Shown piece after piece: positions 42,941 through 49,591 of a stretch of DNA of 49,591 bases. The stretch lies in NCBI RefSeq assembly GCF_900163655.1, contig NZ_FWFG01000109.1, forward strand, positions 1 through 49,591, written 5' to 3'. The position numbers and the translations under genes were made by a program. How positions within the stretch are numbered: the first letter of the stretch is position 1; each line of letters begins with the position of its first letter. Under the pieces are notes generated by a model. It saw only the letters and a program-made list of their open reading frames with translations, did no database searches and was not told where the DNA came from. This stretch comes from Brachybacterium nesterenkovii (GTDB taxonomy: Bacteria > Actinomycetota > Actinomycetes > Actinomycetales > Dermabacteraceae).

Positions 42941-44293
42941 ATGAACAACACAACCGGCGGCACTCCGCATGTCCTGATCCTCGGCGGCGGTTCGGTCGGC
43001 ATGACCGTCGCCTCGCAGCTCCGCAAGGCCATGGGCGCCGACGTCGCGATCACGGTCGTCGACTCCCGCCCGTACCTCACGTACCAGCCCTTCCTCCCCG
43101 AGGTGGGCGCGGGGTCGATCGACCCCCGCAACGTCCTGGCCCCGCTGCGCAAGGTGCTCGCGGGCACGAAGGTCGTCACGGGCTCCGTCTCGGAGATCCG
43201 CCACGCGGACCGCACTGTCGTCGTCGAGACCGAGGGCGACGCGCCCCTCGAGATCACCTACGACCACCTGGTGGTCGGGCTCGGCTCGGTCCCGCGCACG
43301 CTCCCGATCCCCGGCCTGGCCGAGAACGCGATCGGCTTCAAGTGGGTCGAGGAGGCCGTCACGGTCCGCGACCGCGTCCTGTCCGCCCTCGCCGAGGCCG
43401 CGTCGACCAAGGACGCCGAGACCCGCAAGCGCCTGCTGACCTTCACGTTCGTCGGCGGCGGCTTCGCCGGCGCCGAGGCGCTCGCCGAGGTCCAGGACAT
43501 GGTGGCCGACACCCTGCGCTACTACCCGGACCTGCACGCCTCCGACGTCCGCTTCGTGCTCATCGAGGCCATGGGCCGCATCCTCCCCGAGGTGGGCGAG
43601 GAGCTGGGCCGCTACGCGCTCGACCAGCTGCGCGAGCGCGGCGTCGAGGTCAAGCTCGAGACCTTCATGAACTCGTGCGAGAACGGCGTGGTCAAGACGT
43701 CCGACGGCGACGAGTTCGCCTCGGAGCTCATCGTCTGGACCGCCGGCATCAAGCCCAACCCGGTCCTCGCGCAGTCCGACCTCCCGCTGAACCAGACCGG
43801 TCGCCTGGACTGCCTGGCCGACCTGCGGGTCAAGGACGAGAACGGCCCGATCGAGGGCGTCTTCGCCGCCGGCGACTGCACGACCGTCCCCGACCTCGCC
43901 TCCGGCGAGGGCAAGGTCTGCGTCCCCAACGCCCAGCACGCGACCCGGCAGGGCAAGCGCCTGGCGGACAACATCGTGCGCACCATCCAGGGGCGCCCGC
44001 TGGTGGACTACTACCACAAGAACCTCGGCACCATGGCGACGCTCGGCATGTACAAGGGCGTCGGGACGCTGTTCTTCGGCGACCGCAAGGTCGAGCTCAA
44101 GGGCCTCCCGGCTTGGGCCGCGGCGCGCGCCTACCACGTGTACGCGATGCCGACCGCGGAGAAGAAGGTCGGCGTGATCAGCGACTGGGTCGCGAACCTC
44201 GTGGGTGGACGGGACATCCTCGGCATCCCCGAGTCGACCGAGCCCCGCAAGGCCTTCGAGCTGACCGCGGCCTCCACGCCGAAGAAGGGCTGA
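42941..44293 (+). CDS. ndh: Type II NADH:quinone oxidoreductase
   Basis: 450 aa; a non-proton-pumping flavoprotein that passes electrons from NADH to menaquinone at the inner face of the membrane. FAD motif VLILGGGSVGMTVASQLRK, NADH motif FTFVGGGFAGAEALAEVQD, AGIKPNPVLAQ, and GVFAAGDCTTVPD near the second FAD site; a C-terminal amphipathic helix region follows. The quinone partner made by MenG fits. It is followed directly by tandem repeats and a terminator. Confidence 0.95.
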   Translation: MNNTTGGTPHVLILGGGSVGMTVASQLRKAMGADVAITVVDSRPYLTYQPFLPEVGAGSIDPRNVLAPLRKVLAGTKVVTGSVSEIRHADRTVVVETEGDAPLEITYDHLVVGLGSVPRTLPIPGLAENAIGFKWVEEAVTVRDRVLSALAEAASTKDAETRKRLLTFTFVGGGFAGAEALAEVQDMVADTLRYYPDLHASDVRFVLIEAMGRILPEVGEELGRYALDQLRERGVEVKLETFMNSCENGVVKTSDGDEFASELIVWTAGIKPNPVLAQSDLPLNQTGRLDCLADLRVKDENGPIEGVFAAGDCTTVPDLASGEGKVCVPNAQHATRQGKRLADNIVRTIQGRPLVDYYHKNLGTMATLGMYKGVGTLFFGDRKVELKGLPAWAAARAYHVYAMPTAEKKVGVISDWVANLVGGRDILGIPESTEPRKAFELTAASTPKKG

Positions 44294-44336
44294 GCCGACG
44301 ACGAGCTGAGCCGACCGCGGCCTGAGCCGACCATGG
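44289..44336. repeat. 16-bp tandem repeat across the ndh stop
   Basis: Three units at 44289, 44305 and 44321 (core CTGAGCCGAC), the first containing the ndh stop codon TGA (44291-44293); a partial fourth unit follows at 44337. Confidence 0.8.
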
Positions 44337-44397
44337 GCTGACCGGCGGGCGCCTGCACGGGCTGTCCCGCCCGGCCCCCTCCACCGCACGTCGGGTC

Positions 44398-44435
44398 GAC
44401 GGCGCCAGGGGATCTGCGGATCCCCTGGCGCCGTC
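44398..44435 (+). terminator. Terminator after ndh
   Basis: A perfect 17-bp stem (44398-44414 with 44419-44435) and a TGCG tetraloop; very strong. Confidence 0.92.
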
Positions 44436-44467
44436 CTGCGTCCTGGCTGCGGGTCCAGGGCGCGAGT

Positions 44468-44516
44468 CCCCGTCGGAGTGCGGGCTGCCCGGCCCCGTCG
44501 GAGTGCGGGCTGCCCG
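44468..44516. repeat. 25-bp tandem duplication
   Basis: 44468-44492 is repeated at 44493-44516 without mismatch over 24 bp (core CCCCGTCGGAGTGCGGGC). Together with the ndh terminator it fills the 400-bp gap before nagB. Confidence 0.88.
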
Positions 44517-44600
44517 CCCGGCTCCGTCCGCTGCTCCTCTCCGGGTCGGGCGTGTGGGGGCGCAGCACGGTGGTCGTCCCCGCTGGGCCCTTTCCCGCCG

Positions 44601-44655
44601 TACACTGATGGCAGAAGCTGATCGTTTATCGGAGTGAACGGTCACGAACTGCCAT
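44601..44655 (+). promoter_or_regulatory. nagB promoter and structured 5' leader
   Basis: TACACT at 44601-44606 is the likely -10 box. Nearby, ATGGCAG (44608-44614) and CTGCCAT (44649-44655) are perfect 7-bp inverted arms; between them a second, smaller stem (TCGTTTA/TGAACGG with two wobbles) could form. Could be an RNA structure or an operator pair. No DasR-like site was recognised. Confidence 0.45.
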
Positions 44656-44691
44656 AGGAGGCCGGTCGTGCCGGCCAGGAGGGGGAGGGCC

Positions 44692-45477
44692 ATGGAGGTC
44701 GTCATCGTCGGCAGCCCGGAGGAGGGCGCCCGCATCGTCGCGGACATGGTCGAGGAGACGGTGCGCGAAGCCGGCGAGCGCGGTGCGACGCTGGGCCTGG
44801 CCACCGGATCGTCCCCGGTCCTCGCCTACCGCGAGCTGATCCGCCGTCACCGCGAGGAGGGGCTCTCGTTCGCGGCCTCCCGCGCCTTCATGCTCGACGA
44901 GTACGTGGGTCTGGGCCCGGACTTTCCTCAGAGCTACCACCGCTTCATCCGCGAGAACCTCGTCGACCACGTGGACCTCGCCGACGACCGCGTGCTCGGC
45001 CCGCGCGGGGACGCGCCCGACCCGGTCGCCGAGGCGGCTCGTTACGACGCCTCGATCCGAGAGGCCGGAGGCGTCGACCTGCAGATCCTCGGTGTGGGCA
45101 CCGACGGGCACATTGCCTTCAATGAGCCGACCAGCTCCCTGGCCTCGCGCACCCGTCTGAAGACCCTCACGCGCCAGACCGTCGCGGACAACGCCCGCTT
45201 CTTCGACAGCCCGGCAGACGTCCCCGTCCACGTGCTCACCCAGGGCGTGGGCACGATCCTCGAGGCGCGGCGCCTCGTCCTCACCGCGACGGGGGAGGCC
45301 AAGGCCGAGGCGATCGCGCAGACGGTCGAGGGGCCACTCAGCGCACGCTGGACGGCGACTGCGCTCCAGATGCACCCGGCGGCGACGATCGTCGTCGACG
45401 AGGCGGCGGCCTCCCGGCTCGAGCTCGCCGACTACTACCGCTTCGTGCAGGAGCAGAGGCAGCGCGCGGAGCGCTGA
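44692..45477 (+). CDS. nagB: Glucosamine-6-phosphate deaminase
   Basis: 261 aa; glucosamine-6-phosphate to fructose-6-phosphate and ammonia. Motifs: ATGSSPVLAYREL, AFMLDEYVGLGPDFPQSYHRFI with the catalytic Asp, ILGVGTDGHIAFNEP with the ring-opening His, TRQTVADNARFF and TQGVGTILEAR. ATG 44692 has AGGAGGGGGAGGG just ahead and is preferred to the in-frame GTG 24 nt upstream. NagA and sugar-uptake genes are not adjacent. Confidence 0.96.
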   Translation: MEVVIVGSPEEGARIVADMVEETVREAGERGATLGLATGSSPVLAYRELIRRHREEGLSFAASRAFMLDEYVGLGPDFPQSYHRFIRENLVDHVDLADDRVLGPRGDAPDPVAEAARYDASIREAGGVDLQILGVGTDGHIAFNEPTSSLASRTRLKTLTRQTVADNARFFDSPADVPVHVLTQGVGTILEARRLVLTATGEAKAEAIAQTVEGPLSARWTATALQMHPAATIVVDEAAASRLELADYYRFVQEQRQRAER

Positions 45478-45576
45478 GAGGCCCCTCGCGGCGGACCTCG
45501 GCCGCCGGGGTGTGTCTTTGGTCGCGGTCGCGGGACGACGCCCCGGTCGGACGCGGGGCACGGGGCCTCGCCTCGC

Positions 45577-45582
45577 TAGCAT
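45577..45582 (+). promoter_or_regulatory. -10 box of the NCS2 permease
   Basis: TAGCAT ends 6 nt before ATG 45589; predicted leaderless. Confidence 0.6.
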
Positions 45583-45588
45583 GCGCCC

Positions 45589-47079
45589 ATGAGCGCAGCA
45601 TCCTCCTCCGACCTCGGCCCGGCGTCCCCCAGCGCCTCGGGCCTCGACCGCTTCTTCGAGATCAGCCGCCGCGGCTCCACCATCGGCCGCGAGATCCGCG
45701 GCGGTCTCGTCACCTTCTTCGCGATGTGCTACATCGTCGTCCTGAACCCCCTGATCATCGGCACGGTCCCGGACTCCACGGGGCACTACCTGGGCGGCGG
45801 GACGGCGCCCAACCTCCCGGCCGTGGCGGCGGGCACCGCCCTCATCGCTGGCATCATGTCGATCCTCATGGGCACGTGGGCCCGCTTCCCCCTCGCCCTG
45901 GCCACCGGGCTGGGCCTGAACGCGTACGTCGCCTACTCGGTGGTCTCGCTGCCCGGGATGACCTGGGCCGGGGCGATGGGCCTCGTCGTCCTCGAGGGCC
46001 TGGTGATCCTCGTGCTCGTGATGACCGGTCTGCGCCGAGCCATCTTCGAGGCGGTCCCGCCGTTCCTGAAAACGGCGATCGGCGTGGGCCTGGGTCTGTT
46101 CATCGCCTTCGTCGGCCTTTTCAACGCGCGCTTCGTCACCCACGCGGCGGCCACCCCCGTGCAGCTGGGCAATGACGGCTCGCTGACCGGCTGGCCCACG
46201 CTCGTGTTCGTCATCGGCCTGCTGCTGACGATCGTCCTGTGGGTCCGCCGCGTCCCCGGGGCCATGCTCATCTCCATCGTCGCCGCGACCCTGCTCGCCG
46301 TCGTGATCGAGGCCGTGGAGCACCTGGGCGCCTTCGCCCCCGCGACCGATGCGGACGCCGGCAACCCGGGCGGCTGGAGCCTGAACCCGCCGGCCCTGAG
46401 CGGCTCGCCGATCGCCCTGCCGGACCTGTCGACCCTCTTCACGGTCGACCTCGTCGGCGGCGTCACCGCGATCGGCGTCATCGGCGTCATCGTCGTCGTC
46501 TTCTCGCTGCTGCTCGCGGACTTCTTCGACACGATGGGCACGATGGTCGCGGTCGCGCAGGCCGGCGACCTCGTGCAGGAGGACGGAGACATCCCCGGCA
46601 CCCAGCGCATCCTGCTGGTCGACTCCCTCGCGGCGGTCGCCGGCGGCATCGGCGGCGTGAGCTCCGCGACCGCCTACGCGGAATCCGCGACCGGCGTCGG
46701 CGAGGGCGCCCGCACGGGCCTCGCCTCGGTCGTGACCGGGATGGCGTTCCTCGCCTCGATGTTCCTGGCCCCCGTGGTCGCGATGGTCCCCTACGAGGCC
46801 GCGACCCCGGCGCTGGTCATGGTGGGCTTCTTGATGATGACCCAGATCGTCGACATCGACTTCTCCGACGTCGAGAAGGCGATCCCGGCCTTCCTCACGA
46901 TCATCCTCATGCCCTTCGCCTACTCGATCACGGTGGGCATCGGGGCCGGCTTCGTGACCTACGTGCTCATCCGCATCGTGCGCGGCCGGGCCCGCGAGGT
47001 GCACTGGCTGCTGTACGTGGTCGCGCTGCTGTTCGTCGCCTACTTCCTGCGCGGCGCGATCGAGCACCTCATCGTCTGA
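45589..47079 (+). CDS. NCS2 family purine permease (AzgA-like)
   Basis: 496 aa membrane protein with about 12-14 helices. AzgA/guanine-hypoxanthine family signs: FFEISRRGSTIGREIRGGLVTFFAMCYIVVLNPLI at the N-terminus, ATGLGLNAYVAYSV, TAIGVGLGLFIAFVGL, ADFFDTMGTMVAVAQ, and SSATAYAESATGVGEGARTGLASVVTG. Likely a proton-symporter for adenine, guanine or hypoxanthine at the cytoplasmic membrane. A single-gene unit, terminated by a strong hairpin shared with the convergent serC. Confidence 0.92.
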   Translation: MSAASSSDLGPASPSASGLDRFFEISRRGSTIGREIRGGLVTFFAMCYIVVLNPLIIGTVPDSTGHYLGGGTAPNLPAVAAGTALIAGIMSILMGTWARFPLALATGLGLNAYVAYSVVSLPGMTWAGAMGLVVLEGLVILVLVMTGLRRAIFEAVPPFLKTAIGVGLGLFIAFVGLFNARFVTHAAATPVQLGNDGSLTGWPTLVFVIGLLLTIVLWVRRVPGAMLISIVAATLLAVVIEAVEHLGAFAPATDADAGNPGGWSLNPPALSGSPIALPDLSTLFTVDLVGGVTAIGVIGVIVVVFSLLLADFFDTMGTMVAVAQAGDLVQEDGDIPGTQRILLVDSLAAVAGGIGGVSSATAYAESATGVGEGARTGLASVVTGMAFLASMFLAPVVAMVPYEAATPALVMVGFLMMTQIVDIDFSDVEKAIPAFLTIILMPFAYSITVGIGAGFVTYVLIRIVRGRAREVHWLLYVVALLFVAYFLRGAIEHLIV

Positions 47080-47124
47080 GGCAGGAGCGCCGCCGCTGCC
47101 TGTGCTGCGCGGCGGAGACAGGAA

Positions 47125-47160
47125 GGGGCCCCGGGAGCGATGAGATGCTCCCGGGGCCCC
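47125..47160. terminator. Bidirectional terminator between the permease and serC
   Basis: A 14-bp perfect stem (GGGGCCCCGGGAGC 47125-47138 with 47147-47160) and an 8-nt loop between convergent genes. Confidence 0.9.
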
Positions 47161-47178
47161 GTCTTGTGTCCGGGGGTC

Positions 47179-48318
47179 TCAGCCGAGGGCGTCGAGCACG
47201 TGGTCGAGGCAGGCGATGAGGGCGGCGACGTCGCTCTCGGGGACCGCGGGGAAGGTCGCGATCCGCAGCTGGTTGCGGCCGAGCTTGCGGTAGGGCTCGA
47301 TGTCGACCACGCCGTGGCGGCGCAGCGTGGCGGTGACGGCGGTGGCGTCGATGCGCTCGTCGACGTCGAGCGTCGTGACCACCTGCGAGCGGGCCGCGGG
47401 ATCGGCGACGAAGGGGGTGATCTCCTCGCGCCGCTCGGCCCAGGCGTGGAGCATGCCGCTGGTGCTGCGGGTGCGGGCATCGGCCCAGGCGAGCCCGCCC
47501 TGCTCGAGCATCCAGTCGATCTGCTCCGCCATCAGCAGCAGCGTCGCGACGGCGGGCGTGTTGAGGGTCTGGTCCTTGCGCGAGTTGTCGATCGCGGTCT
47601 GCAGGGACAGGAACGCGGGGATCCAGCGGTCGGTCGCGGCCGCCAGCTCGGAGGCCCGCTCGAGCGCGGCGGGGGACATGAGGGAGATCCAGAGCCCGCC
47701 GTCCGAGGCGAAGGACTTCTGCGGCGCGAAGTAGTAGCCGTCGACCTGGCCCATGTCGACGGCGATGCCGCCGGCGCCCGAGGTGGCGTCGACGAGGACG
47801 AGCTGGTCCGCCCCGGCGCCGGCGACGCGCTGGACGGGGGCCATCACGCCCGTGGAGGTCTCGTTGTGCGGCCAGGCGTAGACATCGACATCCGCGGAGG
47901 CGACAGGGGCGGGAAGGGTGCCGGGCTGGGCCGAGATCACCTCGGGGTCCTCGAGGTGCGGAGCCGCAGCGGTCTCCACGGCGAACTTCGAGGAGAACTC
48001 GCCGAGGACCAGGTGCTGGGAGCGACGGCGGACCAGGCCGAGGGCGGCGATGTCCCAGAAGGCGGTTGAGCCGCCGTTGCCGAGCACCACCTCGTACCCC
48101 TCGGGGGGGGAGAAGAGCTCCGCGAGGCCGCGGCGCACGCGCCCGACGACGTCCTTGACCGGGGCCTGGCGGTGTGACGTGCCGATGATGCCCGGATTGG
48201 CGGCGAGGAGCGCGTCCATCTGGGCGGGGCGGACGCGGGAGGGGCCCGAGCCGAAGCGGCCGTCGGCGGGGAGGAGGTCGGAAGGGATGGTGATGTCCGG
48301 GAGCTGTGCGGCGTTCAT
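47179..48318 (-). CDS. serC: Phosphoserine aminotransferase
   Basis: 379 aa; PLP enzyme converting 3-phosphohydroxypyruvate to phosphoserine in serine synthesis (and a vitamin B6 step). Actinobacterial form: DGRFGSGPSRVRPAQMDAL, IIGTSHRQAPVKDVVGRVRRGL, VVLGNGGSTAFWDIAALGL, YFAPQKSFASDGGLWISL with the PLP Lys, and HNETSTGVMAP. ATG 48318 is chosen because the frame upstream is not conserved. Divergent from menG across 143 bp. Confidence 0.95.
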   Translation of the reverse strand: MNAAQLPDITIPSDLLPADGRFGSGPSRVRPAQMDALLAANPGIIGTSHRQAPVKDVVGRVRRGLAELFSPPEGYEVVLGNGGSTAFWDIAALGLVRRRSQHLVLGEFSSKFAVETAAAPHLEDPEVISAQPGTLPAPVASADVDVYAWPHNETSTGVMAPVQRVAGAGADQLVLVDATSGAGGIAVDMGQVDGYYFAPQKSFASDGGLWISLMSPAALERASELAAATDRWIPAFLSLQTAIDNSRKDQTLNTPAVATLLLMAEQIDWMLEQGGLAWADARTRSTSGMLHAWAERREEITPFVADPAARSQVVTTLDVDERIDATAVTATLRRHGVVDIEPYRKLGRNQLRIATFPAVPESDVAALIACLDHVLDALG

Positions 48319-48369
48319 GGCTCCATCCTCGCCCCCGAGTGCTGCGCCGTGCGCGGCCGTCCGCGGGCC

Positions 48370-48420
48370 GGAGCGGTGTCGGGGAACGACGGAGCGGTGC
48401 TGGAGCACGACGGAGCGGTG
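48370..48420. repeat. 21-bp tandem repeat in the serC / menG gap
   Basis: Two 21-bp units (48370-48390 and 48391-48411; GGAGCGGTG...ACGAC) and a 9-bp third copy. Confidence 0.8.
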
Positions 48421-48461
48421 CCCGGCCGGACCTCACCGATGCATCTGGCAGGATCAGGAGC

Positions 48462-49193
48462 ATGAGCCGAGCAGATCTGGACAAGAAGCCGTACGACGTC
48501 GCGGGGATGTTCGACTCCGTCGCCCGGCGGTACGACCTCATGAATTCCCTGATGGCTCCGGGGCAGGTGGGCCGCTGGCGCCGTGCGATGGTCGAGGCGC
48601 TCGATCTGCCGGCCGGCTCGACCGTGCTGGACCTCGCGGCAGGGACCGGCACCTCCACCGCCGCGCTCCTGGAGGCGGGGCTGGACGCGGTCGCCTGCGA
48701 CTTCTCCCTGGGGATGATGACCGAGGGCCGCCGCCGCCAGCGCGATGTCCCCTTCGTCGGAGGCGATGCGCAGCACCTGCCGTTCTCGGACGGCTCCTTC
48801 GACGGGGCGGTCGTCTCCTTCGGCCTGCGCAATGTGCAGGACCCGAAGCGGGGCATCGCCGAGATGGCCCGCGTGGTGCGACCCGGGGGAGTGGTCGTCG
48901 TCTGCGAGTTCTCCACGCCGACGAACGCGGCGTTCCGCGCGCTCTACCAGCGCTACCTGCTCCGGGCGATCCCGGCTGTCGCCTCGAAGGCGTCCTCCTC
49001 GCCCGAGGCCTACGACTACCTCGCCGAGTCGATCCTGTCCTGGCCGGACCAGGCGGAGCTGCGCGCGTGGTTCGAGGCCACGGGCCTGCGCACCTGCCAG
49101 TACAGGAACATGAACGGCGGGATCGTGGCGCTCCACCGCGGTGTCGTCCCCGCAGGACCCGCTGGTCAGGCAGGACCCGCTGGGCAGGACTGA
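48462..49193 (+). CDS. menG: Demethylmenaquinone methyltransferase
   Basis: 243 aa; SAM-dependent last step of menaquinone synthesis (MenG/UbiE type). Starts KKPYDVAGMFDSVARRYDLMNSLMAPGQ, then VLDLAAGTGTSTAALLEAG (SAM motif I), SFGLRNVQDPKRGIAEMARVVRPGG, and MNGGIVALHRG. The last residues PAGPAGQAGPAGQD come from an 18-bp tandem repeat. ATG 48462 has AGGAG 3 nt upstream and a CAGGAT box 7 nt upstream. Confidence 0.95.
   Translation: MSRADLDKKPYDVAGMFDSVARRYDLMNSLMAPGQVGRWRRAMVEALDLPAGSTVLDLAAGTGTSTAALLEAGLDAVACDFSLGMMTEGRRRQRDVPFVGGDAQHLPFSDGSFDGAVVSFGLRNVQDPKRGIAEMARVVRPGGVVVVCEFSTPTNAAFRALYQRYLLRAIPAVASKASSSPEAYDYLAESILSWPDQAELRAWFEATGLRTCQYRNMNGGIVALHRGVVPAGPAGQAGPAGQD
49152..49187. repeat. 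18-bp tandem repeat in the 3' end of menG
   Basis: Two units (49152-49169 and 49170-49187), one mismatch, in frame; they encode the (A/P)GPAGQ tail. Confidence 0.85.
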
Positions 49194-49297
49194 CCTCCGG
49201 GGCTGGCACGGGGCGGGACGAGGGCGCCGGCTCGCGGCTGTGCCAGGGCGCCTGAACGCCCTGTGTCGCAGGACACCCCGAAAAAGGGCCTCTCGAG

Positions 49298-49326
49298 TTG
49301 ACGCGCCCGGCGCATCCGCGTAATGT
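49298..49326 (+). promoter_or_regulatory. rRNA operon promoter P1
   Basis: TTGACG (49298-49303), 17-bp spacer, TAATGT (49321-49326). About 260 nt upstream of the right edge. Confidence 0.8.
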
Positions 49327-49449
49327 TCTTTCTCGTGCCCGGCCGAACGGGACGAACGAAGAGCCAAGGCTCCGAAGCTCGAAACAACGGCTGACCAGCA
49401 CGAACAGCTCCGAAGATGGACGGCGCGACACGGGTCACACCGAGTCGAG

Positions 49450-49478
49450 TTGACATGGAGGAGCGAAGGCCCTAAGTT
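49450..49478 (+). promoter_or_regulatory. rRNA operon promoter P2
   Basis: Consensus TTGACA (49450-49455), 17-bp spacer, TAAGTT (49473-49478). Both promoters share TCGAGTTGAC around the -35. Confidence 0.85.
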
Positions 49479-49529
49479 ATAAGGGTTGCCCCGGACGGAA
49501 AGATCCGACACGGATCCGGAAGCCGAGTG

Positions 49530-49591
49530 CGTATGTTGTTTGAGATCTCAATAGCGTGTCTGTTTGTTGATGCCAAATGTTTTGTTTGGCA
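49530..49591 (+). other. 16S rRNA leader with antitermination signals (partial)
   Basis: Contains the actinobacterial rRNA leader landmarks: palindrome TTGAGATCTCAA at 49540-49551 (boxB-like), a boxA-like TGTTTGTT at 49561-49568, and a hairpin TGCCAAA / TTTGGCA at 49571-49591 that ends exactly at the window edge. The 16S rRNA itself is beyond the window. Confidence 0.85.

Overview
The window is very GC-rich chromosomal DNA from an actinobacterium. Gene content and order point to Micrococcales, and the mix (LuxS, NCS2 permease, Pmt, type-II NADH dehydrogenase, MenG) would fit a Brachybacterium-like Dermabacteraceae genome; the genus is inference. Much of the window from about 15.9 kb to 44.3 kb follows the conserved actinobacterial block known from Mycobacterium tuberculosis Rv1002c-Rv1026 (pmt / rsmI / tatD / rsmA / ispE ... 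TetR / glmU / prs / rplY / pth / mfd / mazG / eno / divIC / DUF501 / ppx). Two usual members, metG and rpfB, are not at their expected places here.

Left end (1-3.7 kb) is the most disturbed part. An IS110-family element, cut by the window edge, has its transposase start at 172 and a roughly 310-nt noncoding end where this family encodes its bridge RNA. It truncates an acyltransferase-3 gene. Next come a DUF1349 gene and a lactaldehyde reductase (fucO) interrupted by an in-frame amber codon, then an orphan CmtR-type metal sensor. At 3.7-7.7 kb a marR-fadD-tspO operon with 4-bp overlaps faces a divergent DUF1295 gene across a perfect 20-bp palindrome.

7.8-15.8 kb carries a GH13 alpha-glucosidase, a DUF4870 protein, hemD, a LysR-effector-domain protein without HTH, luxS, a PAF-acetylhydrolase-like exported hydrolase and malQ. 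15.9-23 kb is pmt / rsmI (divergent), rpmF, then tatD-rsmA-ispE-Gfo/Idh, a tightly packed operon. 23-26.5 kb is an accessory cassette: a beta-glucoside PTS permease (IIBCA) preceded by a LicT-type ribonucleic antiterminator overlapping a terminator, followed by its BglG/LicT antiterminator gene. 26.5-29.8 kb holds ABC-F, MarR (with an acidic tandem-repeat N-terminus) and TetR genes, then tRNA-Gln(UUG).

30-44.3 kb is housekeeping: glmU-prs, a DoxX gene frameshifted at a C6 tract, bL25, pth-mfd-mazG, eno, divIC-DUF501-ppx, ndh. 44.6-49.6 kb has nagB, an NCS2 purine permease, serC, menG, and finally two -35/-10 promoters and the leader of an rRNA operon whose 16S gene lies beyond the right edge.

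Two themes recur. Many genes have a TANNNT-like -10 box ending 6-7 nt before the start codon, implying leaderless mRNAs. Short GC-rich tandem repeats of 14-25 bp sit just after stop codons or inside gene ends at several places.
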